Source: Cohnella sp. WQ 127256
GTDB taxonomy: Bacteria > Bacillota > Bacilli > Paenibacillales > Paenibacillaceae
DNA length: 64,000 bases
Direction of reading: 5' to 3'
NCBI RefSeq assembly: GCF_024519285.1
Contig: NZ_JAMZCY010000001.1
Coordinates: forward strand, 1,736,001 to 1,800,000
Every line of letters starts with the position of its first letter. The first letter of the stretch is position 1. Position numbers and translations under genes: made by a program. Shown here one piece after another: positions 33,671-42,793 of the stretch. A model generated the notes under the pieces. That model was given only the letters and a program-made list of their open reading frames with translations. It made no database searches and had not been told where the DNA came from.

Positions 33671-35294
33671 AATAAAACCAATCGAATACAGCGACGTTAG
33701 CGCTCTCCTTACCGTTCGAGCTGGCGTACATCCCGATCAGCGTTCCTACCATGCCGCCAACGATTTCCGGATTTAATAGTCTCCCGTCCGCGTTTTTATA
33801 TAGAGGGGTAAGGCTTCCTTCCGATATGCCGTAATAGAAATGGAATGCCTGTTCTTCGGCAACGATACCAAGAATGATTTCTTCGGATTCGATATCGATT
33901 TTTGCAAGCTCTACCTCTGTTGTCTCTGCCTTGAAATGAGGCAAATGTGGATACCCTTCTAGTTGGCTAGCACATTGAATCAGCCGTAGAATTTGCTTGT
34001 CATTCTCCATAGAGCGTTCGAGCCGAAACTGATGGTTGCTTGCTTGCATGATGACAAGGCCTGACGCCTCATTCTCTGAACGCGCATGGAAGCGCATGCG
34101 TAGAGATGCGCGGAAGCTAGGATGTTGCTGCCTGCGTCCGACGAAGCTTAGATTCGGAACATGATGCTCCCTGCCGATTTTGGTAAAATCGATTTTTTCT
34201 AGCTTTGGCGCCATGGATCGGGGTAGCAGCTTCAACGTCAATCCGCTGTCCGCCAAGGAATAGAAATCGTCGTTAGGCGTACCGAAGAAGATCCAATCCA
34301 TGCGGAGACGATCCCCGTCGAAATCATCCCTTACTGGAATGGATTGAGGGGAGAATACGGGTAGATCCGGCGCAGGATAGCTCCATTCGATCTTGCCCGT
34401 TCCCGGGCTAATGACAGGCCAACCCTCCTCCCATGTAACTGGAGCGATGAAGGTTTCCCTGCCCAAATTCTTGTGGCATCCGTCTATGAGACGGGAAGCC
34501 AGCATCACGGCATACCATTCTCCATTCTTCAACTCGAAGAAATCTGCATGTCCAACATTACAGAGTGGATAAAGCTTTCCCAAGTGTCTATGCGTCATGA
34601 TCGGGTTGCCGTCATAACCCTCGTAGTCTCCGAATATCGACTTGCACCGAGCAACCGTGACCGCATGGTAGTGCTCCGTCCCACCTTCGGCAATGACCAG
34701 ATAGTAATATCCTTCCTTTTTGTAGAGGTGAGGGGCTTCAGGGGATGCGCAATTATTCAGAGCGCCTCCCCATAGGGTCCGATTCTCGCCTACAAGACGC
34801 ATATGTTCCAAATCGATCTCGCTGATCCAAATCACCTGTGCGCCGAGCGTGCCGTCCGCTTTCGGATCCCGCCTTGTTCCGGTAAAGTACGCTCTGCCGT
34901 CGTCGTCAAAGAACAACGACGGATCGATGCCTGGACCATCCGGCAGCCAGTGCGGATCAGACCAAGGTCCTCGAGGATCGGTCGCAGTAACGATAAAATT
35001 CCCTTTGTCACTGAAATTTGTACCGATCACGTAGAAAGTTCCGTTATGATACCGGATCGTTGGCGCCATGATTCCGCCCCCAAGATGATCCGCCGTTACA
35101 TGCAGTTGCGACTTGCGGTCAAGAACATGCCCGATCTGCTCCCAGTGCATCAAGTCGGTACTTTGGAAGATAGGGATTCCTGGAAAAACCGAGAAACTCG
35201 AAGTGATCAAATAGAAATTGTCATTGACACGACAGATCGAAGGATCCGGATAGAAGCCCGGCAAAATCGGATTATGTAGTATTTTATCGTTCAT
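33657..35294 (-). CDS. GH43 beta-xylosidase / alpha-L-arabinofuranosidase
   Basis: A 545-residue intracellular enzyme. The five-bladed propeller has the inverting catalytic set: general base Asp17 (FYPDPSI), pKa modulator Asp124 (PGIDPSLFF) and general acid Glu187 (ASPEAPHLY). The C-terminal 200 residues are the beta-sandwich found in XynB-type xylosidases (FVGRRQQHPSFRASLRM). It removes terminal beta-xylosyl or alpha-arabinosyl groups from short glycans or glycosides. No signal peptide is present, so the substrate is imported. It shares orientation with the second alpha/beta pair, but 240 bases separate them; joint transcription is possible. Confidence 0.9.
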   Translation of the reverse strand: MNDKILHNPILPGFYPDPSICRVNDNFYLITSSFSVFPGIPIFQSTDLMHWEQIGHVLDRKSQLHVTADHLGGGIMAPTIRYHNGTFYVIGTNFSDKGNFIVTATDPRGPWSDPHWLPDGPGIDPSLFFDDDGRAYFTGTRRDPKADGTLGAQVIWISEIDLEHMRLVGENRTLWGGALNNCASPEAPHLYKKEGYYYLVIAEGGTEHYHAVTVARCKSIFGDYEGYDGNPIMTHRHLGKLYPLCNVGHADFFELKNGEWYAVMLASRLIDGCHKNLGRETFIAPVTWEEGWPVISPGTGKIEWSYPAPDLPVFSPQSIPVRDDFDGDRLRMDWIFFGTPNDDFYSLADSGLTLKLLPRSMAPKLEKIDFTKIGREHHVPNLSFVGRRQQHPSFRASLRMRFHARSENEASGLVIMQASNHQFRLERSMENDKQILRLIQCASQLEGYPHLPHFKAETTEVELAKIDIESEEIILGIVAEEQAFHFYYGISEGSLTPLYKNADGRLLNPEIVGGMVGTLIGMYASSNGKESANVAVFDWFYYEGA

Positions 35295-35566
35295 AGAAAG
35301 CCCTCCATATAAAATGATACACAGCCAAATACGTCTACCCTGCTAGAAGATCATACGTATACGACTAAATATTATCTCTTTTATAGAGGATCGATCTACC
35401 CAAGAATCGACCTTATTTTATCGTTAATCAGACGTTCGTGTTGTTCTTTCGTTCTCGAAAACGACAACTTAAATCGTCGCAACTCCCCTTTTTCTCCAGA
35501 GACTCCTATTCGTTTGCGTCATCGTCTCAAGCCCTCTTCGGGACGAGTTTTATTTGGAATCGTACG
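35295..35566. other. Intergenic region without a gene
   Basis: No coding region seen. On the minus strand it holds a likely GH43 promoter zone (CTCTATAAAAGAG around 35377-35389) and, closer to rpoN, a weak hairpin CGACGA/TTGTCG followed by TTTTC (35462-35479) that could end the rpoN transcript. Confidence 0.4.
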
Positions 35567-36853
35567 CTATTTCTGATTGCGCTGCGACGAATTTTTGATG
35601 TTAAGAGACTTTCTATACTGTGCGACGGTTCTGCGGGATATACGGATCCCTTCCTCCTTTAATCGTTCCGCTATCTCGGCATCCGAAATCGGTTTTTGCC
35701 GATCCTCTTGCCTAACCATGGCTGCGATGCGGCTTTTGACGTAAGGAACGGATACTCCTTGGCCGTCTGCCGTTCGAATTGATTTGCTAAATAAAACTTT
35801 AATAGGAATAACGCCAAAATCGGTTTGGATATATTTGTTCTGAATGGCGCGGCTCACGGTCGATTCATGCAGTTGCAACGCCGATGCAGCATCCTTAAGC
35901 AAAAACGGGTTCAGCTTTGTCAGGCCTTCTTTGAAAGCGTACTTCTGTGCGTTAACTACAGTCAGAATTACCTGTCGAAGAGTTTGCTTTCTTCGTTCTA
36001 AATTGGCGATCAGCGATTGGGCCTCGAACCATTGCTCCTTAAGCTCAGGACTCATGTCTTGCCTGCTCAGAATTTCCAAATAATCTTCGTTCAACGAAAC
36101 GATCGGCATGTACTTATCTAACAATCGGACTTCTAATTGGTCCTGTGCCCAGGTAATCTCGGCTTCCGGGACGATCTGTAATAACTCGGGTTCTGTATAA
36201 AAGGACGCTGGTCGCGGATCCAAGCCGCGAATATAGTCTATGGCTGTTTCGAGCTCATCTTTGGTAATCTTGAGCTTTTGCTGGATCGACAGCGCTGTCC
36301 CTTCCGCCAAGTCTTGGAGAAATCGTTTGATAATGTCTTCGGCATAGGGAGCTGCGGAACAATCCCTTGCGATTTGCAGCAACAAGCATTCTCTTAAATC
36401 TCTTGCTCCGATTCCTGCAGGCTCGAAACTTTGCAGTATTTCAAGTGCTTGCTCAACATCCTCTATTGAGCAATTCAGGAAAGCTGCTGCTTCTCCTAGG
36501 TCGATTCGCAGATAACCTGCTTCATCAAGGTTACCGGCTAAGAATACCGTTTTCCTGCGCAAGGCTTCAGAACAATCTGTCAGTATGAGCTGATCTTCGA
36601 CATTTGCCAGTAAGCCTCCCGAACCATAGAATGCCAGCGTTCCGGGATCGCTCCCCCTCTCGGAGGGTACGGAACTTACATATGAATCAGCAGCGAGCTC
36701 ACTGTGGAGAAACGGATTCTCGTTCGCTTTATGCTGCAAGTATTCTGCGATATCCGTAATAGGGGCCTGAAGCATATAAAGCGACTGCTCCATCTTAGAA
36801 GTCATAATGAGCTTATACAATCGCCTCTGGCTCATACTCATGTTAAGCTTCAT
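35567..36853 (-). CDS. rpoN: RNA polymerase sigma-54 factor
   Basis: A 428-residue sigma-54. Region I has a glutamine/leucine-rich start (LIMTSKMEQSLYMLQAP) that contacts activators. The core-binding domain has EQALEILQSFEPAGIGARDLRECLLLQ, and the C-terminus has the RpoN box as SRRTVAQYRKSL (usual ARRTVAKYRE). It is needed for promoters of the -24/-12 type and works only with AAA+ activators, one of which is encoded at 45270. It starts 40 bases after the thiolase stop with a GGGGGAG site, so it is the last gene of the catabolic operon. This is an unusual place for rpoN and suggests positive feedback. Confidence 0.95.
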   Translation of the reverse strand: MKLNMSMSQRRLYKLIMTSKMEQSLYMLQAPITDIAEYLQHKANENPFLHSELAADSYVSSVPSERGSDPGTLAFYGSGGLLANVEDQLILTDCSEALRRKTVFLAGNLDEAGYLRIDLGEAAAFLNCSIEDVEQALEILQSFEPAGIGARDLRECLLLQIARDCSAAPYAEDIIKRFLQDLAEGTALSIQQKLKITKDELETAIDYIRGLDPRPASFYTEPELLQIVPEAEITWAQDQLEVRLLDKYMPIVSLNEDYLEILSRQDMSPELKEQWFEAQSLIANLERRKQTLRQVILTVVNAQKYAFKEGLTKLNPFLLKDAASALQLHESTVSRAIQNKYIQTDFGVIPIKVLFSKSIRTADGQGVSVPYVKSRIAAMVRQEDRQKPISDAEIAERLKEEGIRISRRTVAQYRKSLNIKNSSQRNQK

Positions 36854-36893
36854 ATCTTCACTCCCCCGTACGGTTGTTTATTGTCTCCTTATT

Positions 36894-38075
36894 TTACACG
36901 CGTTCGAACGCCATAGCGATGCCCTGGCCGCCACCAATGCATAGACCGGCCATGCCTCTCTTGGCATCGCGCTTCAGCATCTCATGCAGCAGCGTCGTGA
37001 CAATGCGGGCGCCGCTTGCCCCGATAGGGTGTCCTAAGGCGATCGCACCGCCGTTGACGTTGACCCGATCCATCGGCAATCCAAGCTCGATCGTGACGCC
37101 GAGCGATTGGGAAGCGAAAGCCTCGTTCAATTCGAATAGATCGATATCGGGAATGGACCATCCCGTTTTTCTTAGCGTAGCTTGAACGACAGGCACCGTA
37201 CCCAGCCCCATCAGTCTTGGATCGCAACCCACCGATGCATATCCGGAAATGACAGCCATAGGTTTCAACCCTAGCTGCTTGGCTCTCTCGCTGGATATAA
37301 CGATTACGGCCGATGCTCCGTCGTTCAGTGTGGATGCATTCCCTGCCGTGACCACGCCGTCTTTCTTAAATGCGGGACGCAATGCCGAAAGCTTATCCAG
37401 TGTTGTGTCTCCTCGAACTCCTTCATCATGTTGGAACATCAGTGGCTCTTGCTTTCTGCTAGGCACGAGATAGGGCACAATTTCTTCTTTAAATCTTCCT
37501 TCTTCCTGCGCCAAACGCGCGCGTGCCTGGGACCTTGCCGCGAACTCGTCCAGCTCCGTTCGGCTAAATTGAAACTTCTCGGCGATATGCTCCGCCGTGA
37601 TTCCCATATGAATATCGTGGAAGGCATCCCACAGGCCATCCGAGATCATGCTATCTACCAATTCTCCATGACCTAGCCGATATCCCTTACGTGAATGCTT
37701 GAGCAGATGAGGCGCTTGGGTCATATTCTCCATGCCACCAGCAACCACGATCTCCGACTCGCCCGCGGCAACCGAGAGCGCGGCCAAAGCGATGGCTTTC
37801 AATCCGGATCCGCACACTTTGTTCACGGTATAGGAAGGTATGGATTCGGACAATCCGGCATGGATCGCTGCTTGCCGAGCCGGATTTTGGCCGAGGCCAG
37901 CTTGCAGCACATTGCCCATGATCACCTCTGACACTTCGTTCGGGTTGATCCCGCTTCGTCTGACAGCTTCGCGAACTACATGAGCGCCAAGATCGACGGC
38001 GGATATGTCGGCCAAGCTGCCGCCGAACGAACCGATTGCCGTACGGACGGCTTCGACGATAACCACTTCTCGCAT
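36894..38075 (-). CDS. Acetyl-CoA acetyltransferase-type thiolase
   Basis: A 393-residue thiolase. The nucleophilic Cys88 is in NKVCGSGLKAI, the His block is NGGAIALGHPIGASGARI, and the second Cys is in CIGGGQGIAMAFERV. It cleaves a 3-oxoacyl-CoA with CoA, giving acetyl-CoA plus a shortened acyl-CoA. Preceded in the operon by a 3-oxoacid CoA-transferase and a fumarylacetoacetate hydrolase, it is probably the last step of ring catabolism, acting on acetoacetyl-CoA or 3-oxoadipyl-CoA; the sequence does not decide which. AGGAGG precedes the ATG. Confidence 0.9.
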   Translation of the reverse strand: MREVVIVEAVRTAIGSFGGSLADISAVDLGAHVVREAVRRSGINPNEVSEVIMGNVLQAGLGQNPARQAAIHAGLSESIPSYTVNKVCGSGLKAIALAALSVAAGESEIVVAGGMENMTQAPHLLKHSRKGYRLGHGELVDSMISDGLWDAFHDIHMGITAEHIAEKFQFSRTELDEFAARSQARARLAQEEGRFKEEIVPYLVPSRKQEPLMFQHDEGVRGDTTLDKLSALRPAFKKDGVVTAGNASTLNDGASAVIVISSERAKQLGLKPMAVISGYASVGCDPRLMGLGTVPVVQATLRKTGWSIPDIDLFELNEAFASQSLGVTIELGLPMDRVNVNGGAIALGHPIGASGARIVTTLLHEMLKRDAKRGMAGLCIGGGQGIAMAFERV

Positions 38076-38093
38076 CGTATTCCTCCTAGTTCT

Positions 38094-38861
38094 TTAGTTT
38101 AAGATGGCGACGGCGCGCGCCCAGCCCGCACTCGCCCGATGAATTTTTACAGGAAAAACGGATACCTTAAATCCGGTTGCCGGCAATTGGTCAAGATTCG
38201 CCAGCTTCTCGATCTGGCAATATTCCTTTTCCTTGCCGGCGAAATGGGCGGCCCACAGGACGCCGTCCCTCGGATTCCGCTTGTAGTCTTCCGCTTGGTA
38301 TTTCAATGGAATATCCCAGCCCCAAGCATCGATTCCCATTACCTTGATGCCTTGATCGATCAGCCACAGCGTCGCTTCCGCCGATACGCCGGGGTGAGAC
38401 TGTGCGTAAGCCGGATCATAGATTTTCTTATCGCAATCCGTACGAATCATCACGATATCGAAGGGCTTTAGCTCATAGCCAATCGAATCGAGCTTCATCA
38501 TCAAATCGTTCGATGAAATCTCGTATCCCGCCGGCTTATCGGTAAAATCCAGGACGATTCCGTCATTGTAGAACCAATCGAGCGGCAGTTCGTCAATAGT
38601 GCGTGCCGGCTTGCCCTCAGAGGTCGGCCAATAGTGCCATGGCGCATCCACATGTGTTCCCGCATGCGTTGTAAGCTCCAAAAACTCTCCGGCTAACCCT
38701 TTCCCTTCCTGGAACGCCTCCGGCACGACGCCGAATAATTTTGCTCCTAGGTGAACGCCTTCCTCGTGGCTTTCGTATCGAATGGCGAAAGGAAGCGGAT
38801 CCATCACGTCACTTCCGATCGAAACGCTTAAATCGATGATTCTGGGTCTATTTCGTGTCAA
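38094..38861 (-). CDS. Cyclase-family hydrolase (KynB-like fold)
   Basis: A 255-residue metal-dependent hydrolase. The conserved HAGTHVDAPWHY (His66, His70, Asp72, His76) is the metal-binding HxGTHxDxPxH motif of the family that includes kynurenine formamidase and isatin hydrolase. Inside a ring-cleavage operon it could hydrolyse an amide, formyl, lactone or 1,3-dicarbonyl bond of an intermediate; the reaction is unknown. The start codon is TTG at 38861 after GGGGGGAG. It sits 27 bases from the FAH gene and 18 bases from the thiolase. Confidence 0.8.
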   Translation of the reverse strand: MTRNRPRIIDLSVSIGSDVMDPLPFAIRYESHEEGVHLGAKLFGVVPEAFQEGKGLAGEFLELTTHAGTHVDAPWHYWPTSEGKPARTIDELPLDWFYNDGIVLDFTDKPAGYEISSNDLMMKLDSIGYELKPFDIVMIRTDCDKKIYDPAYAQSHPGVSAEATLWLIDQGIKVMGIDAWGWDIPLKYQAEDYKRNPRDGVLWAAHFAGKEKEYCQIEKLANLDQLPATGFKVSVFPVKIHRASAGWARAVAILN

Positions 38862-38888
38862 TGCGACTCCCCCCTTTGAATTTAATAT

Positions 38889-39797
38889 TTATACGACTTT
38901 GTTTCGCAGTTGGCCCAGCCCCGTAATCGTTAACTCGACTTCATCCCCCGGTTGCAGCCAACGGTGCGTCTCCAGCCCAAGCTCCAGCAAACATCCGAAG
39001 CCGACGGTGCCCGATCCGATGATGTCCCCCGGATACAATGTCGCATCCTCCGAGGCCCGTTCGATCATTTGGCCGAACGTGTAATGGACCGTTTGAAAGT
39101 TGCCGTGCGACAGCAGCTTGCCGTTTACGAATGCTTTCATCTCTAGATCGTAACGGTCATTCACCCGATACGTCTCCAATTCGTCCTTGGTGACCAAATA
39201 CGGCCCCGTGGCCGTGGCAAAATCTTTGCCTTTAGCTGGACCAAGATTGACTTTCATCTCTTGAGCCTGTAGGTCGCGAGCGGTCCAGTCGTTGAAAATC
39301 ATGTACCCCGCGATATAGTCGTCTGCTTCGGAGGCCTTGATGTTCCGGCCTTCCTTGCCAATTACGCAGGCCAGTTCCAATTCATAGTCCAGCTTCGTGC
39401 ATTTTTTTGGACGCTGTACCGGCTGGTCCGGACCGACGATGGCATGATGGTTTGTAAAATAAAACACCGGAATCTCGTACCATTCCTTCGGCATCGAGTT
39501 GTTCGTCCGGCGCGTCGCGTTCTGGATATGGGTCTCGAAGGAGACAAAATCCCGTACGCTGGGCGGTCGGGGGATCGGTGCCAGTATCTTAACCTCGGAC
39601 AGGGAATACGTCGCTTCAAGTTCTTCTTGTTGCAAGCCACGAATAATTTCCATACCGGCTTCGAACTCGTTCAGCAAATCCAGCAATCGTACCGGTAGCT
39701 TCCCTCCGCTTTCCTTATGCATATCGATAACACCGTCTTTATGAATCCACCCGCAGCATTGCTCCCCTGATGGATTCAAGAACGTCACGAATTTCAC
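38889..39797 (-). CDS. Fumarylacetoacetate hydrolase family protein
   Basis: A 302-residue FAH-fold enzyme. The metal-binding acidic set is seen in [18 protein letters not shown] and in NDWTARDLQ, with [18 protein letters not shown] typical of the branch that includes true fumarylacetoacetate hydrolases and acylpyruvases. It cleaves a C-C bond of a 1,3- or 2,4-diketo acid or handles 2-hydroxydienoates. The start is GTG at 39797, whose last bases overlap the TGA of the CoA-transferase B gene (GTGA) and which follows AAGGAGG. The much longer open frame upstream lies on top of that gene and is rejected. A product such as acetoacetate would feed the CoA-transferase and thiolase. Confidence 0.85.
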   Translation of the reverse strand: MKFVTFLNPSGEQCCGWIHKDGVIDMHKESGGKLPVRLLDLLNEFEAGMEIIRGLQQEELEATYSLSEVKILAPIPRPPSVRDFVSFETHIQNATRRTNNSMPKEWYEIPVFYFTNHHAIVGPDQPVQRPKKCTKLDYELELACVIGKEGRNIKASEADDYIAGYMIFNDWTARDLQAQEMKVNLGPAKGKDFATATGPYLVTKDELETYRVNDRYDLEMKAFVNGKLLSHGNFQTVHYTFGQMIERASEDATLYPGDIIGSGTVGFGCLLELGLETHRWLQPGDEVELTITGLGQLRNKVV

Positions 39798-40435
39798 TGC
39801 AACCCCTCCTTGATCGTAAAGGCAGCCTCGGTTTTCGCCTGAATGTCTTCCAGGGTGGCGCCTTCCATCACTTCGGTCAATACCATGCCTTGCTCGGTAA
39901 AATCGAAAACAGCCAAGTCCGTAATCAGTCTTTTCACGACCCGCTGTCCCGTCAACGGGAGCGAGCATTGCTTCTTTATCTTGGACTCGCCCATCTTGTT
40001 CACATGCTCCATGACGACGATGACCTTTTTTACCCCATGCACCAGGTCCATCGCTCCCCCCATCCCTTTCACCATCTTGCCGGGGATGATCCAATTTGCC
40101 AGATCACCGTTCTCCGATACTTCCATGCCGCCTAGAATCGCCAGATCGATATGGCCGCCGCGAATCATCGCAAAAGACTCCGCACTGTCGAAAAACGCGG
40201 CTCCCTTCACCGCGGTTACCGTTTCTTTGCCCGCGTTGATCAAGTCGGGATCGAGCTGCTCCTCGGTCGGGTAAGGACCGATTCCGAGCAAGCCGTTCTC
40301 CGATTGCAGCATGACATGGAAATCCTCTGGGATCTCGTTGGCCGCAAGCGTCGGCATGCCGATCCCCAGGTTGATATACATGCCGTCTTCGATTTCCTTG
40401 ACCGCACGTTTCACGATTTTCATACGAACATCCAT
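39794..40435 (-). CDS. scoB: 3-oxoacid CoA-transferase, subunit B
   Basis: A 213-residue beta subunit. The catalytic glutamate lies in [11 protein letters not shown], and [21 protein letters not shown] is the conserved CoA-transferase block. It forms a heterodimer pair with the A subunit encoded 25 bases upstream. It moves CoA from succinyl-CoA (or acetyl-CoA) to a 3-oxoacid such as acetoacetate or 3-oxoadipate, making the substrate of the thiolase. PcaJ of the 3-oxoadipate pathway has the same form; the name scoB is given by family only. Confidence 0.85.
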   Translation of the reverse strand: MDVRMKIVKRAVKEIEDGMYINLGIGMPTLAANEIPEDFHVMLQSENGLLGIGPYPTEEQLDPDLINAGKETVTAVKGAAFFDSAESFAMIRGGHIDLAILGGMEVSENGDLANWIIPGKMVKGMGGAMDLVHGVKKVIVVMEHVNKMGESKIKKQCSLPLTGQRVVKRLITDLAVFDFTEQGMVLTEVMEGATLEDIQAKTEAAFTIKEGLQ

Positions 40436-40460
40436 GTTTCATCCCGCCCTGCTATTTGAA

Positions 40461-41168
40461 TTAACCGATCACCGCGCGTACCGTTTTGCGCTCGATCCGT
40501 TTCTCGTAGTTGGAACCCAGGAGCACGCGCTTTACGTAAATACCGGGCGTATGAATCTCATCGGGGTCGAGCTCGCCCAACTGCACGATTTCCTCGACCT
40601 CGGCGATCGTAATTTTGCCAGCCATCGCGGCTAGTGGGTTAAAGTTCCTTGACGTCTTGCGGAATACGAGGTTGCCCATCGTGTCCGCCTTCCACGCCTT
40701 GACGAGAGCGAAGTCCCCTTTGATGCCGCGTTCCATGATATACGTTCTGCCATCGAATACCCGCTGTTCTTTGCCTTCAGCGATCGGTGTGCCCACGCCG
40801 GACTGCGTGAAAAAGGCCGGGATGCCGGCCCCTCCCGCTCTAATCCGTTCGGCTAGCGTCCCTTGCGGAACCAACTCGACCTCAAGTTCCCCGCTTAAAT
40901 ATTGCGTTTCGAATATCTTGTTCTCGCCGACGTAAGATGACACCATCTTTTTGATTTGCTTCCCGGCCAGCAACAAGCCGAGACCCCAATTGTCGACGCC
41001 GCAGTTGTTGCTAACAACGGTCAAATCCTTCGTCCCTCGGTCCCGTAGCGCCATGATACTCTTCTCCGGAATACCGCACAAACCGAATCCCCCAACTATC
41101 AACGTATTAGCGTCTCCGATATCGGCGATCGCTTCCGAGAATGATTGCATGACTTTATTCACGGCCAT
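40461..41168 (-). CDS. scoA: 3-oxoacid CoA-transferase, subunit A
   Basis: A 235-residue alpha subunit with the oxyanion-hole motif [11 protein letters not shown] and the conserved [15 protein letters not shown] and [16 protein letters not shown]. Together with the B subunit it activates a 3-oxoacid to its CoA ester in the cytoplasm. Both subunits lie in the usual A-then-B order. A GGAGGGG site precedes the ATG. The acceptor acid is not determined by sequence; PcaI is the closest alternative name. Confidence 0.85.
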   Translation of the reverse strand: MAVNKVMQSFSEAIADIGDANTLIVGGFGLCGIPEKSIMALRDRGTKDLTVVSNNCGVDNWGLGLLLAGKQIKKMVSSYVGENKIFETQYLSGELEVELVPQGTLAERIRAGGAGIPAFFTQSGVGTPIAEGKEQRVFDGRTYIMERGIKGDFALVKAWKADTMGNLVFRKTSRNFNPLAAMAGKITIAEVEEIVQLGELDPDEIHTPGIYVKRVLLGSNYEKRIERKTVRAVIG

Positions 41169-41191
41169 TGTTACCCCTCCGTTCTTTCAAG

Positions 41192-41650
41192 CTAGCCAAG
41201 CATGGCTTTATAGACTTGATCGTCCAACGCTTGCGCCTTATCTGCGTCATAAGTCTTCTCGTAGGCCGGAGCTTGTGTGATTTGGGCTCCCCAGAACATC
41301 GAATCGAATACCGCATCGATCGATATTTCAACGATGGATAGAGTCATCGCGACACCGTCTGATTTCTCCGTTAATACCTGAGTCGAGCCTGTCACCGTAT
41401 GCACTGTACCTCCGCCAATAAAGCAAAGCGTCACTTTATTGGCGGCCTTCACATTGGTAAGAATCCGGGAATTGCTGGTGATCGCGAATCGAACGGACTT
41501 AGTATCTATCGCCTTCACCCAGGAGATCGCCGAGATACTCGGCGATCCCGATTCATGGTCGACTGTACTCAATAAGATCAGTGGATTCGTACCCAGGAGC
41601 AAAAGCTGCTCAGGCGATAGCTCGGTCGAGATGGATTTGGATTTCGCCAT
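41192..41650 (-). CDS. Pyridoxamine-phosphate-oxidase-like FMN-binding split-barrel protein
   Basis: A 152-residue protein of the PNPOx-like split-barrel fold: LGTNPLILLSTVDHESG, SAISWVKAID and NKVTLCFIGGGTVHTVTGS. Such proteins bind FMN or reduced flavins. In an operon with a flavin-dependent two-component monooxygenase it may be the flavin reductase or a flavin carrier, though it is not of the usual HpaC-like reductase type and may have another role. The ATG at 41650 follows a GGCGGGG site; the longer frame to 41785 overlaps the hydrolase gene and is rejected. Confidence 0.7.
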   Translation of the reverse strand: MAKSKSISTELSPEQLLLLGTNPLILLSTVDHESGSPSISAISWVKAIDTKSVRFAITSNSRILTNVKAANKVTLCFIGGGTVHTVTGSTQVLTEKSDGVAMTLSIVEISIDAVFDSMFWGAQITQAPAYEKTYDADKAQALDDQVYKAMLG

Positions 41651-41670
41651 GCTTGCACCCCGCCTTAATT

Positions 41671-42771
41671 TTATAGTTGCTCCTGCAGCCAATCGTATAA
41701 CGGATACGTCTTGGTCACATTGTCCACCTGACAATGTGCTGACCCGGTGCTGCTTACGGGTACGACGACCAAAGTCCGCTCGCAAGTCAGGTCGTTGTAG
41801 ACTTTGTATGCGTGTTCAACCGGAACTTGGCGGTCGTCTTCTCCATGCACGATATAGGTCGGCACCTTGATTTTTTCGGCTACCCCTTGCAGAGTGAAGG
41901 TTTTGAACTTTTCTCTAGCCTCGGCCATGCTCTCGACTCCCACGATATGCTGAGCGATTTTGGACAACGGGTGATCGTCCGGTCTTCTCGCCCACACATC
42001 GTAGTAGCTGTAAATCGCGCTCCAGATGGCGCAAGCTTTAAAGCGAGACTCGAAGGCCGCGCAGCGAGCAGCCATGTAACCGCCCATGGATACAGCCATG
42101 ACGCCGACGCGCTCCGGATCGATCGGAAGCTGCTCGATGGCGAAATCCAGCGCCGCGGTACCTGCAACGTTGTAGTCATATCTCGTTCGTATATGGCCGA
42201 GCCTCAGCGCTCCCCCTTGGCCCGGACCGTCTACGGCAAGCAAGGAGATCCCCCGCTCGTTCAACAATTGGGCCGGACCGAAATACAATTCCTCAGCCGT
42301 GGAATCCAATCCACCGAACATGATGACCAACGGTCCGTTCTTTTGATTCGGCGCCTGAAAGAAGTAGCCCGGCAAGAAGGAGCTCTCATAGGGGATCTCC
42401 ACCTGTCTTGGCGGATTTTCCAGCATACCGGCCCCTTTGCGGAATAAGTGAATCCCTTTCAGATAAGTCGGGATTTTCCGCGGATCCTCCGGCGTCAGGA
42501 AAAATTCGGCGGTCCGAATATAGTTCGATGCTCGCAGGAAAGCCGCCCGCGCCGTAATGTTGTGTCCTTCGTCGAGAGCTTTGCTTCCTTCGCTCAGCAC
42601 GCGTTGACCTAAGCCCATCCAAGCCCGATGGAAGCTCTCGTAATCTCCCGGATTGATCTGGCTGGACGCTTCGATGATCTCATTGAATTCACCGCCGCCG
42701 AACAAGCTCTGGCTCGCAATCCGAACGACTTGGTAGGAAAACATATAATGATCAGGATAATAATGCCACAA
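41671..42771 (-). CDS. Alpha/beta hydrolase, C-C bond hydrolase-like
   Basis: A 366-residue hydrolase with a helical N-terminal cap (about residues 1-115). The nucleophile elbow is VMAVSMGGYMA (Ser228); the acid is in HGEDDRQVP and the histidine in GSAHCQVD. The extended cap and GPGQGGALR resemble 2,6-dihydroxypseudooxynicotine hydrolase and related enzymes that split C-C bonds in diketone-like intermediates. In this operon it would act on the product of ring cleavage. The start is TTG at 42771 after GGGGG; an ATG at 42744 is an alternative. It is separated by 22 bases from the monooxygenase gene. Confidence 0.8.
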   Translation of the reverse strand: MWHYYPDHYMFSYQVVRIASQSLFGGGEFNEIIEASSQINPGDYESFHRAWMGLGQRVLSEGSKALDEGHNITARAAFLRASNYIRTAEFFLTPEDPRKIPTYLKGIHLFRKGAGMLENPPRQVEIPYESSFLPGYFFQAPNQKNGPLVIMFGGLDSTAEELYFGPAQLLNERGISLLAVDGPGQGGALRLGHIRTRYDYNVAGTAALDFAIEQLPIDPERVGVMAVSMGGYMAARCAAFESRFKACAIWSAIYSYYDVWARRPDDHPLSKIAQHIVGVESMAEAREKFKTFTLQGVAEKIKVPTYIVHGEDDRQVPVEHAYKVYNDLTCERTLVVVPVSSTGSAHCQVDNVTKTYPLYDWLQEQL

Positions 42772-42793
42772 TTCGGTTATCCCCCTTCCGTAC

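Noticed and set aside
39798-40094. Upstream extension of the FAH reading frame (about 99 codons)
   Set aside because: It lies entirely on top of the CoA-transferase B gene in another frame; a GTG with a strong ribosome site at 39797 is the natural start.
41812-42447. Long plus-strand open frame (211 codons) opposite the alpha/beta hydrolase
   Set aside because: It is a shadow of the GC-rich hydrolase gene, with no ribosome site and no protein-family features.
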